Assembly: GCA_944392935.1 (NCBI GenBank)
Contig: CALXYI010000027.1
Span: forward strand, 1 to 43,439
Origin: an uncultured Spirochaetaceae bacterium
GTDB lineage: Bacteria; Spirochaetota; Spirochaetia; Sphaerochaetales; Sphaerochaetaceae
DNA: 43,439 bases
Direction of reading: 5' to 3'
Shown: in pieces, positions 17,058 to 26,168 of the stretch
How the letters are laid out: the number at the start of each line of letters is the position of its first letter
Position numbering within the stretch: the stretch's first letter is position 1
Notes under the pieces: model-generated
Seen by the model: only the letters and a program-made list of their open reading frames with translations
Databases searched by the model: none
What the model was told of the DNA's origin: nothing
Position numbers and translations under genes: made by a program

Positions 17058-19038
17058 CTATCCCGTCCAGTAGGCTCGGCTCCGCCTCAGCTGTGGTCGA
17101 TGCATCCTTCGTCTGCCTTATCGAGAGGGACTGCAGTTCCTTGCCTGTGAGCTTCTGCCCTGCTGCCGCAGGCGACTTATACACGGGGAAATCGGCGAAG
17201 CGCACGGTATCCTCCATGATCTTGTAGCCGTATCCGGCCTTGAACTTCATCGAGATTATCGCGGAAGGCCAGAGGGACATCTTCTTCACCTTCGCCTTCT
17301 CCCCCGATACCACTGAATACACCTTGTCGGTAGTGAAGGATGAGATGTGGAAGCGCTTTATCTGATAGACGTTCTTGTCACGGATGCGGTCACGGTATAT
17401 GACGGTGAATATCTCCTTCGAGATGATCTCCTTGTCCCCGTAGTTGATATAGAACAGCCCCTCCGTGCCTATGAATACCTTGTCCTGCACGGGCACGACA
17501 CGGTATTCGCCGTTGCTCTTCATGTAGAAGACCTTATCGAACGGGCTGACCTTCAGCAGGGACTCCCCTGCCTTCACGTTCGTTCCGAGATAGCCTGTCT
17601 CCTGATCGTAGCGGATATCCATGTTCCTCACCGCAACCTGCCGCACGTTGAGCGTCTGGAACGATGAGATCTCCGTCCTGCGGGCGAAGGCCTCCCTGTC
17701 CAGCATGCCCTCGAGCTCGGTAAGGCAGGATTCGGCATACTCGATGATATGCCCGAGCTTGTAGTCTATGTCCTTTATATTCCCCTTTATCTCGGATATC
17801 TCGGCCTTGTTCTTCTCGATATCGAAGAGGCTGATGCGCCTGATAGGTATCTTCAGCAGCCTGTCTATATCATCATCGGAAAGAGGCTCATCGCTGACTT
17901 CGGCCATGAACGGTACGAAGCCTTCGATGATCGTCCGCTTCACATCCTCCGCTGTCTTCTCCGTCTCGATCCTCTTGTAGATCCTCTCCTCGATGAAGAT
18001 ACGCTCGAGAGTGCGGGCCCTGAGCCTCTCCAGCAGATGCTTCCTGTCATTCCTGAGCTCTGCCTCCAGCACCTCCACTAGGTGATGCGCATGGAAGCGT
18101 ATCATCTCCGTGATGGGCACTGCCTTCGGAAGCCCGTCGACTATCACCAGAGGATTGACGGATATCTTCTTCTCGCAGTCGGTGGCTGCATACAGCACGT
18201 CGATCATGTCCTGCGAATATACGTTGCGCTGCCAGCATATCTCTATCTGGGCCTTCTCCGCGGTATAGTCGCTGATCGATGCTATCTTCAGCCGCCCTGT
18301 CGCATTGGCCTTCTCTATCGATGCGATGAGGCTGTCGCTTGTCACGCCATACGGAAGCTCCTCGATCACCAGCTTCTTCGGATCCTCCGCGTTGAGCCGT
18401 GCCCTCACGGCGATCTTCCCCATGCCGTCGTTGTATTCCGAGACATCCATGATGCCTCCGCCGGGGAAATCGGGGAAGACGGAGAAATCCTCTCCCCTGA
18501 GAGCCTTCTTCTCTGCCTCGAGCACTTCGAAGATATTGTGCGGAAGGATCGTGGTGGACATTCCTACGGCGATGCCCATCGTCCCCTGCACGACCACCAC
18601 CGGTATCTTAGCAGGGAAGACCACAGGCTCCCTGTTCCTTCCATCATAGGAATCAACGTATTCGGTTATCTCGGGGTTATACAGCACCTTCTTCGCGAAT
18701 GGCTTGAGGCGGCATTCTATATACCTTGAGGCAGCAGCGCCATCGCCGGTGAGGAAGTTGCCGAAGTTGCCCTGCTTCTCTATGAAGAGCTCGGCATTGG
18801 CGAGATTGACAAGGGCTTCATAGATGGAGCTGTCGCCATGCGGATGGTACTTCATCGCAGCTCCGACTACATTGGCGACCTTCATGAACCGCCCATCATC
18901 CATCTCGAAGAGCGTATGCATGATACGCCTCTGCACCGGCTTGAAGCCATCGACGAGATCAGGGATGGCCCTGTCGCGCACTACGTACGATGCGTATTCG
19001 AGGAAGTAGTTCCTGTAGAGTCTATCAGCCTGTGACAT
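17044..19038 (-). CDS. parC: DNA topoisomerase IV subunit A (GyrA/ParC family)
   Basis: A 664-residue type IIA topoisomerase A subunit that breaks and rejoins DNA. Y106 in AAASRYIE is the catalytic tyrosine, preceded by DGFKPVQRRIMHTLFEM and KYHPHGDSSIYEAL, the quinolone-resistance region. The C-terminal part is shorter and more divergent than the six-bladed propeller of GyrA, favouring ParC. The start has GGAGA nine bases upstream and overlaps parE by 14 bases, so translation is coupled. Calling it topoisomerase IV rather than a second gyrase is an inference from length and the parE-parC pairing. Confidence 0.9.
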   Translation of the reverse strand: MSQADRLYRNYFLEYASYVVRDRAIPDLVDGFKPVQRRIMHTLFEMDDGRFMKVANVVGAAMKYHPHGDSSIYEALVNLANAELFIEKQGNFGNFLTGDGAAASRYIECRLKPFAKKVLYNPEITEYVDSYDGRNREPVVFPAKIPVVVVQGTMGIAVGMSTTILPHNIFEVLEAEKKALRGEDFSVFPDFPGGGIMDVSEYNDGMGKIAVRARLNAEDPKKLVIEELPYGVTSDSLIASIEKANATGRLKIASISDYTAEKAQIEICWQRNVYSQDMIDVLYAATDCEKKISVNPLVIVDGLPKAVPITEMIRFHAHHLVEVLEAELRNDRKHLLERLRARTLERIFIEERIYKRIETEKTAEDVKRTIIEGFVPFMAEVSDEPLSDDDIDRLLKIPIRRISLFDIEKNKAEISEIKGNIKDIDYKLGHIIEYAESCLTELEGMLDREAFARRTEISSFQTLNVRQVAVRNMDIRYDQETGYLGTNVKAGESLLKVSPFDKVFYMKSNGEYRVVPVQDKVFIGTEGLFYINYGDKEIISKEIFTVIYRDRIRDKNVYQIKRFHISSFTTDKVYSVVSGEKAKVKKMSLWPSAIISMKFKAGYGYKIMEDTVRFADFPVYKSPAAAGQKLTGKELQSLSIRQTKDASTTAEAEPSLLDGIDDRK

Positions 19039-20830
19039 CCAAGAGATTCTCCATTATGAACTCCTTGCGCTGAGGAGTGTTGTCTCCCATATAGAACTCC
19101 ATCTTGTCCCTTATGTCCTTTATGGAAGTTATCGTGACGGGAAGGAGCTTTATATCCTCGCTGATGAACCGCCTGAACTCCTTGGGGCTTATCTCCCCAA
19201 GCCCTTTGAAGCGCGTCACCTCCGCACCCCTGATCCTCTGCATGGCCTCATCGCGCTCGGCTTCGGTATAGCAGTACTCGGTGACCTGCTTGTTGCGGAC
19301 ACGGAAGAGCGGCGTCTCGAGGATGAACAGCTTGCCGGATGTGACGACCTCCTCGAAATACGTGAGGAAGAATGTCATGAGGAGTATCCGGATATGGAAG
19401 CCGTCGGTATCGGCATCGGTTGCGATGACCACCTTGGAATACCTTATATCATCGATGCCGTTCTCGATACCGAGGGCAACCATGATGTTGTAGAGCTCCT
19501 CATGCTTGTAGAGCTCGGTACGCCTGTAGCCCTGCACGTTGAAAGGCTTCCCGCGCAGTGCGAATACAGCCTGCGTATCCGCATCGCGTATATTCGAAAG
19601 CGTTCCTGCCGCGCTGTCTCCCTCGGTGAGGAATATCATGGAGTTCTCCGCATCCTTGCGATGCGATGCAGGCGCGTTGTTCAGATGATAGCGGCAGTCA
19701 CGGAGCTTCGGGATATGGACAGCTGTCTTCTTCGCCCTCTCCTTCGAATTGTTCCTGACCTCCTGCTCCTCCTTATGGACCTTCTCGTTGGTGGACACCT
19801 TGTCCTGGAGACCCTGGGCCTTGGCCTTGTCCTTCATCAGGGCATCCATCACGGCTTCCTTGACCTCGTTGACGATCCAGGTGCGCACTTCCGTGGATCC
19901 GAGCTTGTTCTTGGTCTGGCTCTCGAAGACGGGATTCTGCATCTTGATCGCGATAGCCGCCACGATGCCGTCCCTTATCTCAGGAGCCTGCCAGCTCTTG
20001 CGGAAATACTCATTGATGCCCTTCAGGACACCTTCCTTGAAGGCAGCGAGATGGGTGCCTCCATCTGCGGTATTCTGCCCGTTGACGTATGAGAAGTAGT
20101 TCTCCCCGTATCCTGATGTATGGGTGAACGCGAACTCGAGATGCTCATTGCGGAAATGGATCGCAGGATAGAGGCCATCATCCCCGATGACCTTTGAAAG
20201 GAGATCCAGAAGACCGCTGCGGCTCCGGAGGATCCTCTTGTTGTATTCGATGGTCAGCCCGGTATTGAGATACGCATAGCTCCAGAGCCTGTCGAGGATG
20301 AAGTCCTCGCTGAAGGCGTAATCGGTGAATATCGAGGAATCGGGGACGAATGAGATGAACGTTCCGTCATGCTCCTCCGTCGTCCCTTCCTTCTTCTTCT
20401 TCAGCTTCCCTTTCTGGAACCATGCCTCGACGTATTTCCCCTCGCGGAATGACTTCACGTAGAATTCCGAGGAAAGGGCATTGACAGCCTTGGTCCCGAC
20501 TCCATTGAGGCCGACGGAGAACTGGAATGCCTCGTTATCGTACTTGGCTCCTGTGTTTATGACCGATACGCATTCGACGACCTTGCCCAGGGGGATGCCC
20601 CGCCCGTAATCACGCACGGACACGCGCCCATCAAGCACCGTGACCTCGATCCTGTCTCCGAACTTCATGATGAACTCGTCAATCGAGTTGTCCACCACTT
20701 CCTTGAGGAGTATATAGATACCGTCATCGGGATGCGTGCCGTTGCCCAGACGGCCGATGTACATTCCCGGACGGAGCCTTATATGTTCAAGGGAAGACAG
20801 CGATTTGATATTCTTCTCATCATACGCCAT
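19025..20830 (-). CDS. parE: DNA topoisomerase IV subunit B (GyrB/ParE family)
   Basis: A 601-residue ATPase subunit. It has the GHKL ATP-binding features EVVDNSIDE, VRDYGRGIP and GLNGVGTKAVNALS, and the Toprim motifs EGDSAAGTL, LRGKPFNVQ and DADTDGFHIR. Length is close to E. coli ParE and lacks the GyrB insertion. I use ATG at 20830 (MAYDEKNIKSL), which matches the family start. A -10 box TATACT sits seven bases upstream with a -35 TTGCAG 18 bases before it, and there is no Shine-Dalgarno sequence. The message is therefore probably leaderless and the 35 extra codons of the open frame are not used. It is the first gene of parE-parC-rluA-like. Confidence 0.93.
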   Translation of the reverse strand: MAYDEKNIKSLSSLEHIRLRPGMYIGRLGNGTHPDDGIYILLKEVVDNSIDEFIMKFGDRIEVTVLDGRVSVRDYGRGIPLGKVVECVSVINTGAKYDNEAFQFSVGLNGVGTKAVNALSSEFYVKSFREGKYVEAWFQKGKLKKKKEGTTEEHDGTFISFVPDSSIFTDYAFSEDFILDRLWSYAYLNTGLTIEYNKRILRSRSGLLDLLSKVIGDDGLYPAIHFRNEHLEFAFTHTSGYGENYFSYVNGQNTADGGTHLAAFKEGVLKGINEYFRKSWQAPEIRDGIVAAIAIKMQNPVFESQTKNKLGSTEVRTWIVNEVKEAVMDALMKDKAKAQGLQDKVSTNEKVHKEEQEVRNNSKERAKKTAVHIPKLRDCRYHLNNAPASHRKDAENSMIFLTEGDSAAGTLSNIRDADTQAVFALRGKPFNVQGYRRTELYKHEELYNIMVALGIENGIDDIRYSKVVIATDADTDGFHIRILLMTFFLTYFEEVVTSGKLFILETPLFRVRNKQVTEYCYTEAERDEAMQRIRGAEVTRFKGLGEISPKEFRRFISEDIKLLPVTITSIKDIRDKMEFYMGDNTPQRKEFIMENLLDVTG

Positions 20831-20837
20831 ACAAGCC

Positions 20838-20867
20838 AGTATAAAGCAGATTGAGCGGACTCTGCAA
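20838..20867 (-). promoter_or_regulatory. parE promoter, leaderless type
   Basis: TTGCAG (20862-20867), an 18-base spacer and TATACT (20838-20843) on the minus strand, followed by only seven bases before the ATG of parE. Predicted transcription start is at or within a base or two of the start codon. Confidence 0.6.
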
Positions 20868-20912
20868 TTATCGCTGGCAGAAGGCGAGCATCCCGGAATG
20901 CAAGGAAGATGA

Positions 20913-20946
20913 AGGGCTGCCGGAAGGATCCGCATCCGACAGCCCT
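20913..20946 (-). terminator. terminator of the amino-acid ABC operon
   Basis: An 11-base stem with one mismatch, AGGGCTG-c-CGGA / TCCG-a-CAGCCCT, begins eight bases after the ATPase stop codon. It is followed on the minus strand by TCATCTTCCTTGC, which is moderately T-rich. Confidence 0.6.
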
Positions 20947-20953
20947 GTGGTTC

Positions 20954-21688
20954 TCAGCCGCTGAAGCGCGAGAGGAAGTCCCTTGTCCTCTGGCTCTTCG
21001 GATTGCCGAAGATCTCCTCAGGCGGCCCCTCCTCCTCGATCCTGCCGTCAGCCATGTAGACGACGCGCTTCGAGATATCCCTGGCGAAGGCCATCTCATG
21101 GGTCACGACAAGCATCGTCATGCCGCTTCCGGCAAGTATCTTCATGACGTCCAGGACCTCGCCTACCATCTCAGGATCGAGCGCTGATGTCGGCTCATCG
21201 AAGAGAAGGACCTCGGGATCCATCGCAAGCGCACGCGCTATGGCGACTCTCTGCTTCTGCCCGCCTGAGAGCTGGCGGGGCTTGGCATTGATGTACTGCT
21301 CCATGCCGACCTTCGCAAGGTACTCCATGGACTTCTGCCTTGCCTCTTCCCTGCTGCGGTGCAGAACCTTCAGCTGCCCGAGCATGCAGTTGCTGAGGAC
21401 CGTATGGTTATTGAAGAGATTGAATGTCTGGAAAACCATGCCGACCTTCGTGCGGTACCTGTCCTCATTGACCGAGCCATCGAGGATATCCTCCCCATGG
21501 TACAGGATCCTTCCGCCTGTTGCATCCTCAAGCATGTTGATGCAGCGCAGCAGCGTTGACTTGCCGGAACCGGAAGAGCCTATTATCGAGATGACATCGC
21601 CTTTATATACGCTGAAATCTATATCGCGGAGGACCTCATTGGAACCGAAGGTCTTCATCAGATGCTCAACGCGCAGAACCTCTTCCAT
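20954..21688 (-). CDS. polar amino-acid ABC transporter ATP-binding protein
   Basis: A 244-residue ATPase of the GlnQ/HisP type. Walker A is GSSGSGKST, the signature [16 protein letters not shown], Walker [15 protein letters not shown], and the H-loop VVTHEMAFA. Length is standard. It overlaps the permease stop by one base, with GGAGG nine bases upstream of ATG. It is the last gene of the binding protein-permease-ATPase operon, followed by a hairpin. The exact amino acid is not readable from the ATPase. Confidence 0.95.
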   Translation of the reverse strand: MEEVLRVEHLMKTFGSNEVLRDIDFSVYKGDVISIIGSSGSGKSTLLRCINMLEDATGGRILYHGEDILDGSVNEDRYRTKVGMVFQTFNLFNNHTVLSNCMLGQLKVLHRSREEARQKSMEYLAKVGMEQYINAKPRQLSGGQKQRVAIARALAMDPEVLLFDEPTSALDPEMVGEVLDVMKILAGSGMTMLVVTHEMAFARDISKRVVYMADGRIEEEGPPEEIFGNPKSQRTRDFLSRFSG

Positions 21689-22488
21689 CAGTGCGTACCT
21701 CCTGTCCTGTCATTGTAGCTTGCAAGCCCGCTAGTGAATGCCAGCGTATCCGTGGTTGCGAGATCGAAGCTGGAGGGGCCGTCCATCCTCTCCTCGACGC
21801 GGCGCAGGATGCGCGAGCATGCGAATGTGAGGACGAAGTATATGATCATCGTCACCGATGCTGCCTCGAAATAGGTGTAGAGGGCTCCGGAGATGCTCTT
21901 GAACGTGAAGAAGAGCTCCACGGTTCCGATGATCGAAAGGACGCATGTATCCTTGATGTTGATGATCAGGTTGTTGCCGATCTGCGGCATTATGTTCCTC
22001 AGCGCCTGCGGGAGCACCACGTAGAGCATCGTCTGGACATGGGACATTCCTATTGCCCTCGCCCCCTCGCTCTGTCCCGGATCGACGGAAAGGATACCTC
22101 CCCTCACGGTCTCAGCCATATAGGCACCGGTATTGATGGATACTATGAGTATGGCTGCGCTCCACATGCCCAGGTTGATTCCGAAGAGCTGGCTCATGCC
22201 GTAGTATATGAAGGCGGCCTGGAGCATCATGGGAGTGCCTCTGAACACCTCCACATAGGCGGTGAGTATGACCTTCACGACCTTCAGGAAGCCTCTCTTG
22301 AGCATGCCGTCCTTCTTGTGGGGCTCAGTTGTCTGTATAAGCCCCACCGCGAAGCCTATCACGCATCCAAGGAGCGTGCAGATGATGGCGATAGCCATAG
22401 TCGTAGCGGCTCCCTTCGCCAGGGAACCGCCATAATGCTGGAGGATGTAGAGCATCCTCTCAGGGAAATTCATTTCCGCGATAGTCAT
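21688..22488 (-). CDS. polar amino-acid ABC transporter permease
   Basis: An integral membrane permease (about 266 residues from ATG at 22488) of the HisMQ family. It has the usual opening [21 protein letters not shown], a region typical of amino-acid permeases ([13 protein letters not shown]), and the EAA loop [22 protein letters not shown] that docks on the ATPase. ATG at 22488 has GGTGG four bases upstream; a GTG at 22503 overlapping the binding-protein stop is the alternative. A single permease gene suggests a homodimer. The C-terminus extends about 25 residues beyond the last helix. Confidence 0.93.
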   Translation of the reverse strand: MTIAEMNFPERMLYILQHYGGSLAKGAATTMAIAIICTLLGCVIGFAVGLIQTTEPHKKDGMLKRGFLKVVKVILTAYVEVFRGTPMMLQAAFIYYGMSQLFGINLGMWSAAILIVSINTGAYMAETVRGGILSVDPGQSEGARAIGMSHVQTMLYVVLPQALRNIMPQIGNNLIINIKDTCVLSIIGTVELFFTFKSISGALYTYFEAASVTMIIYFVLTFACSRILRRVEERMDGPSSFDLATTDTLAFTSGLASYNDRTGGTH

Positions 22489-22499
22489 CTTGCCACCGG

Positions 22500-23345
22500 T
22501 CACTGAGCAAGGGGCTGGACGGAGATAGCCTCATCCATCATCCTGTTGAAATCCTCGATCGTGAGCGTGTCGAGAACACCGTTGATGGCATCGAGGAGCT
22601 CCGTATTGCCCTTCCTTACGGAAATGCCGATGTTGATCTCCTCCTCGCTGACCTGGAAGTCGTCATCGGAGCCTGCGAAGTCAAGGAGCCTCATTCCGGG
22701 ATATGCCACGAGGGCAGCCTGTCCGGTAGGCATGTCGGTGCAGACCAGGTCCACCCTGCCGCTGTTGAGCGCAACGAGCATGGCAGGAGCGCTCTCCTGA
22801 GCGGGAAGGATATCGGCATCGGGGATCTGCGGGAGGCAGACATCATACCAGATCGTCCCGAGCTGGCTTGTGCACACAGCGCCTGCGAGATCCTGCACGC
22901 CCTGGGCATCCTCGTATTCGCTGCCTTCATTCACGAGGCAGATGATCGATGCATAGTAGTAGGGCTTCGTGAAATCGACCATCTGGAGGCGCTCGGAAGT
23001 GATTGACTGTCCTGCGATGACGCAGTCGACGGTGCCGGAAAGCACTGCGGGGACAAGTGAATCCCAGTCGAGCTTCACGATCTCGAGATCATAGCCGAGC
23101 GTCTCTGCGATCAGCTTTGCCATCATGACATCATAGCCATAGGCATAATCGTTGGAATCAGCGATGGGCACAGCGCCATTGGCATCAGTCGTCTGTGTCC
23201 AGTTGTACGGAGCATATCCGCACTCCATCGCCACGCGGAGGACAGGGTTCCCTGACTCCGATGCCGCGCTCTCCTTGCTCCCGCCTGCGAAAGCAAGAGC
23301 GGCGACCATTATCATTACAGCTGCAAGTGCTGCGATCCTTCTCAT
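22500..23345 (-). CDS. amino-acid ABC transporter substrate-binding protein
   Basis: A 281-residue periplasmic SBP_bac_3 protein. The signal peptide ends near LAFA|GGSKES, without a lipobox Cys. The mature part has the family features AMECGYAPYNW, YGYDVMMAKLIAETLGYDLEIVKLDW, DCVIAGQSITSERLQMVDFTKPYY and LNSGRVDLVCTDMPTGQA. AGGAGG lies nine bases before ATG. First gene of the operon, divergent from leuS. Ligand is not determinable; a polar or charged amino acid is likely. Confidence 0.94.
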   Translation of the reverse strand: MRRIAALAAVMIMVAALAFAGGSKESAASESGNPVLRVAMECGYAPYNWTQTTDANGAVPIADSNDYAYGYDVMMAKLIAETLGYDLEIVKLDWDSLVPAVLSGTVDCVIAGQSITSERLQMVDFTKPYYYASIICLVNEGSEYEDAQGVQDLAGAVCTSQLGTIWYDVCLPQIPDADILPAQESAPAMLVALNSGRVDLVCTDMPTGQAALVAYPGMRLLDFAGSDDDFQVSEEEINIGISVRKGNTELLDAINGVLDTLTIEDFNRMMDEAISVQPLAQ

Positions 23346-23378
23346 ATCTGCATACCTCCTGGGATTGCTTATGAGTGG

Positions 23379-23408
23379 ATATTACCGAGTCGGTTAGAAT
23401 TTAGTCAA
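23379..23408 (-). promoter_or_regulatory. promoter of the amino-acid ABC operon
   Basis: On the minus strand TTGACT (23403-23408), an 18-base spacer and TAATAT (23379-23384), followed by a leader of about 30 bases with AGGAGG. Confidence 0.5.
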
Positions 23409-23430
23409 GATGTTATAAGCAAAACTCATC

Positions 23431-23446
23431 TGTTATTATAATAACA
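23431..23446. promoter_or_regulatory. 16-base perfect palindrome between divergent promoters
   Basis: TGTTATTATAATAACA is a perfect 16-base palindrome, 22 bases upstream of the -35 of the ABC operon and 45 bases upstream of the -35 of leuS. The half-site TGTTA-N6-TAACA resembles operators of winged-helix or Rex/CRP-like regulators. Most likely a repressor or activator site for amino-acid uptake. Confidence 0.55.
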
Positions 23447-23491
23447 CGCAAAGAGAAGGGATCTTCCCCTGCGCGCGCATGCACGGCGATA

Positions 23492-23520
23492 TAGTCATTC
23501 AGCACCTATAGTGATATCCT
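23492..23520 (+). promoter_or_regulatory. leuS promoter, leaderless type
   Basis: TAGTCA (23492-23497), 17 bases, TATCCT (23515-23520), then seven bases to the leuS ATG with no Shine-Dalgarno sequence. An alternative -10, TATAGT at 23507-23512, would still give a leader of only about eight bases. Confidence 0.5.
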
Positions 23521-23527
23521 CTGCCGT

Positions 23528-26038
23528 ATGAGCAGGTACCCGTTTAATGAGATTGAGCCGAAATGGCAGAAGTACTGGGAAGAGCATAGGACATTCCATG
23601 TCACCGAAGATGGATCCATCCCCAAGGACAGGAGAAGATATGTACTCGATATGTTCCCGTATCCATCGGGAGCCGGACTGCATGTAGGGCATCCGGAAGG
23701 ATACACAGCCACCGATATATATTCCCGCTACCTGAGGATGAGGGGATACAATGTGCTGCATCCGATGGGCTTCGATTCCTTCGGCCTTCCTGCCGAGAAC
23801 TATGCGATAAAGACAGGAACGCATCCGTGGGAGACGACGAAGAAGAACATAGACACCTTCCGCCGCCAGATAAAGAGCCTCGGCTTCTCATATGACTGGG
23901 ACAGGGAGGTCTCGACCTGCGAGCCTGACTACTACCACTGGACGCAGTGGATATTCGAGAAGCTCTATGAGAAGGGACTGGCATACGAGGCCGTAACGCC
24001 GATCAACTGGTGCCCGAGCTGCAAGACCGGACTTGCCAATGAGGAGGTCAAGGAAGGCAGATGCGAGCGCTGCGGCGAGAAGGTCGAGAAGAAGAACATA
24101 AGGCAGTGGATGCTCCGCATCACGGCCTATGCGGACAAGCTCCTTGAAGGCCTTGATGAGCTTGACTGGCCTGAATCGGTGAAGACGATGCAGCGCAACT
24201 GGATCGGCAGGTCCGAAGGTGCTGCTGTGTTCTTCACGACAGAAGGCGGAGACAAGCTCGAGGTATACACCACCCGCTGCGACACGCTCTTCGGCGCGAC
24301 ATATATGGTCATAGCCCCCGAGCATCCGCTGGTTGCGAAGCTGACGACAGATGAGCAGAGGGCGGCTGTGGAGAAGTACCTCGAAGAGGTGAAGCACAAG
24401 TCCGATCTCGAGAGGACAGACCTTGCCAAGGAGAAGACCGGCGTCTTCTCCGGCTCCTATGCCATCAATCCCGTGAACGGGAAGAGGATACCGATCTGGA
24501 TCGCGGACTACGTCCTCATAAGCTACGGCACCGGTGCGATCATGGCTGTTCCTGCCCATGATACGAGGGACTGGGAATTCGCCAAGAAATTCGGGCTTCC
24601 CATCATCGAGGTCCTGAAGGGAAAGGTGGATGTCCAGGAAGAGGCCTGGACGGAGGATGGCATACATGTCAACTCCGAATGGCTTGACGGGCTGAACAAG
24701 GAAGATGCTATCGCGAAGATGCTTGGATTCCTCGAGAAGAACGGCTATGGGCATAAAGCGGTCAACTACAAGCTCCGCGACTGGGTGTTCTCACGCCAGC
24801 GCTACTGGGGAGAGCCGATTCCGCTCATCCACTGCCCGAAGTGCGGCACCGTGCTGGTGCCTGAGGACGAGCTTCCGCTCACTCTTCCGGAAGTGGACAA
24901 GTACGAACCGACGGGAACAGGGGAATCGCCGCTTGCGAACGTTCCGGAATGGGTGAACTGCAAGTGCCCGAAGTGCGGTGGGGATGCGAAGCGGGAGACG
25001 AATACGATGCCGCAGTGGGCCGGCTCATGCTGGTACTATCTCAGATACATCGATCCGCACAACGCCAAGGCCTTCGTCGATCCGGAGAAGGAGAAGTACT
25101 GGATGCCTGTCGATCTCTACGTAGGCGGCGCAGAGCATGCTGTCCTCCACCTCCTCTACTCAAGATTCTGGCATAAGGTGCTCCATGACCTCGGCCTTGT
25201 CTCCACGGACGAGCCGTTCCACTCGCTTGTCAACCAGGGAATGATCACATCATTCGCTTACCAGAAGGCGAACAAGAGCCTTGTGCCCACCGACCTCGTC
25301 GAGGAGAAGGATGGGAAATACTACGACAAGGAGACGGGAGAGGAGCTCACGCAGGTCATCGCCAAGATGTCGAAGTCGCTCAAGAACGTCATCAATCCCG
25401 ATGATTTCATCAGGAACTACGGTGCCGACAGCGTCAGGATGTATGAGATGTTCATGGGACCGCTGAGGGAGTCGAAGCCATGGGCCACGAACGGCTTCAT
25501 CGGGGTATACCGCTTCCTTGACAGGATCTGGAGGATAGCGACGGAGAAGAGGATCGAGGATATCCCGGTCCCTGCCGAGCTCGACAAGCTCATGCACAAG
25601 ACAATCAAGAAAGTCACCGAGGATACGGAGACTCTCGCATTCAATACTGCGATCAGCCAGATGATGGTCTTCGTCAATGAGCTCAACAGGCTTGATACGG
25701 TACCGAAGAAGGCGATGGAGAATCTGACTCTCCTGCTCTCACCCTATACACCGCACCTTGCGGAGGAGCTCTGGGTGATGTTCGGGCATGAGCCTTCGGT
25801 AGCCCTTGAGGCGTGGCCGGAGTATGACGAGTCGAAGACAGTGGACGATGAGATCGAGATCGTTGTCCAGGTCAATGGCAAGGTAAGGGCGAAGCTGCAG
25901 CTTCCGCGCTCCGCGTCGAAGGAGGAGATGCTCGAAGGCGCCAAGGCCAACGAGAAGATCCAGGGCTGGATAGACGGGAAGACGATAGTGAAGGAAATCG
26001 TGGTACCCGGAAAGCTGGTGAATATCGTAGTCAAGTGA
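23528..26038 (+). CDS. leuS: leucyl-tRNA synthetase
   Basis: An 836-residue class I aminoacyl-tRNA synthetase that charges tRNA-Leu. The HIGH-type motif is HVGH (52-55, after PYPSGAGL) and KMSKS is at 613-617. The zinc-type cysteine cluster CPSCKTG...CERCG is present, with the CP1 editing domain around residues 225-420 and a second CPKCG pair near 435-480. Length and order match bacterial LeuRS. The start is set by the promoter geometry and the lack of any upstream in-frame start. It is monocistronic, with a strong terminator six bases after the stop. Confidence 0.98.
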   Translation: MSRYPFNEIEPKWQKYWEEHRTFHVTEDGSIPKDRRRYVLDMFPYPSGAGLHVGHPEGYTATDIYSRYLRMRGYNVLHPMGFDSFGLPAENYAIKTGTHPWETTKKNIDTFRRQIKSLGFSYDWDREVSTCEPDYYHWTQWIFEKLYEKGLAYEAVTPINWCPSCKTGLANEEVKEGRCERCGEKVEKKNIRQWMLRITAYADKLLEGLDELDWPESVKTMQRNWIGRSEGAAVFFTTEGGDKLEVYTTRCDTLFGATYMVIAPEHPLVAKLTTDEQRAAVEKYLEEVKHKSDLERTDLAKEKTGVFSGSYAINPVNGKRIPIWIADYVLISYGTGAIMAVPAHDTRDWEFAKKFGLPIIEVLKGKVDVQEEAWTEDGIHVNSEWLDGLNKEDAIAKMLGFLEKNGYGHKAVNYKLRDWVFSRQRYWGEPIPLIHCPKCGTVLVPEDELPLTLPEVDKYEPTGTGESPLANVPEWVNCKCPKCGGDAKRETNTMPQWAGSCWYYLRYIDPHNAKAFVDPEKEKYWMPVDLYVGGAEHAVLHLLYSRFWHKVLHDLGLVSTDEPFHSLVNQGMITSFAYQKANKSLVPTDLVEEKDGKYYDKETGEELTQVIAKMSKSLKNVINPDDFIRNYGADSVRMYEMFMGPLRESKPWATNGFIGVYRFLDRIWRIATEKRIEDIPVPAELDKLMHKTIKKVTEDTETLAFNTAISQMMVFVNELNRLDTVPKKAMENLTLLLSPYTPHLAEELWVMFGHEPSVALEAWPEYDESKTVDDEIEIVVQVNGKVRAKLQLPRSASKEEMLEGAKANEKIQGWIDGKTIVKEIVVPGKLVNIVVK

Positions 26039-26043
26039 ACCCA

Positions 26044-26065
26044 GGGGCGGGCAACCGCCCCTTTT
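26044..26065 (+). terminator. leuS rho-independent terminator
   Basis: GGGGCGG-GCAA-CCGCCCC followed by TTTT, a perfect seven-base GC stem with a GCAA (GNRA) tetraloop, directly after the leuS stop. Confidence 0.9.
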
Positions 26066-26121
26066 CCATCCCGCCTATGGCATGGTCTCCCCATCCTTTC
26101 CATTCCATTGCGATGTCAAGG

Positions 26122-26146
26122 AAAAAGGGCCATCCGAAGACAGCCC
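26122..26146 (-). terminator. cstA rho-independent terminator
   Basis: On the minus strand GGGCTGTC-TTCG-GATGGCCC, an eight-base stem with two G-U pairs and a UUCG tetraloop, followed by TTTTTCC. It lies 22 bases after the cstA stop and faces the leuS terminator. Confidence 0.88.
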
Positions 26147-26168
26147 CAGACTTGGATCGGATATCGGA

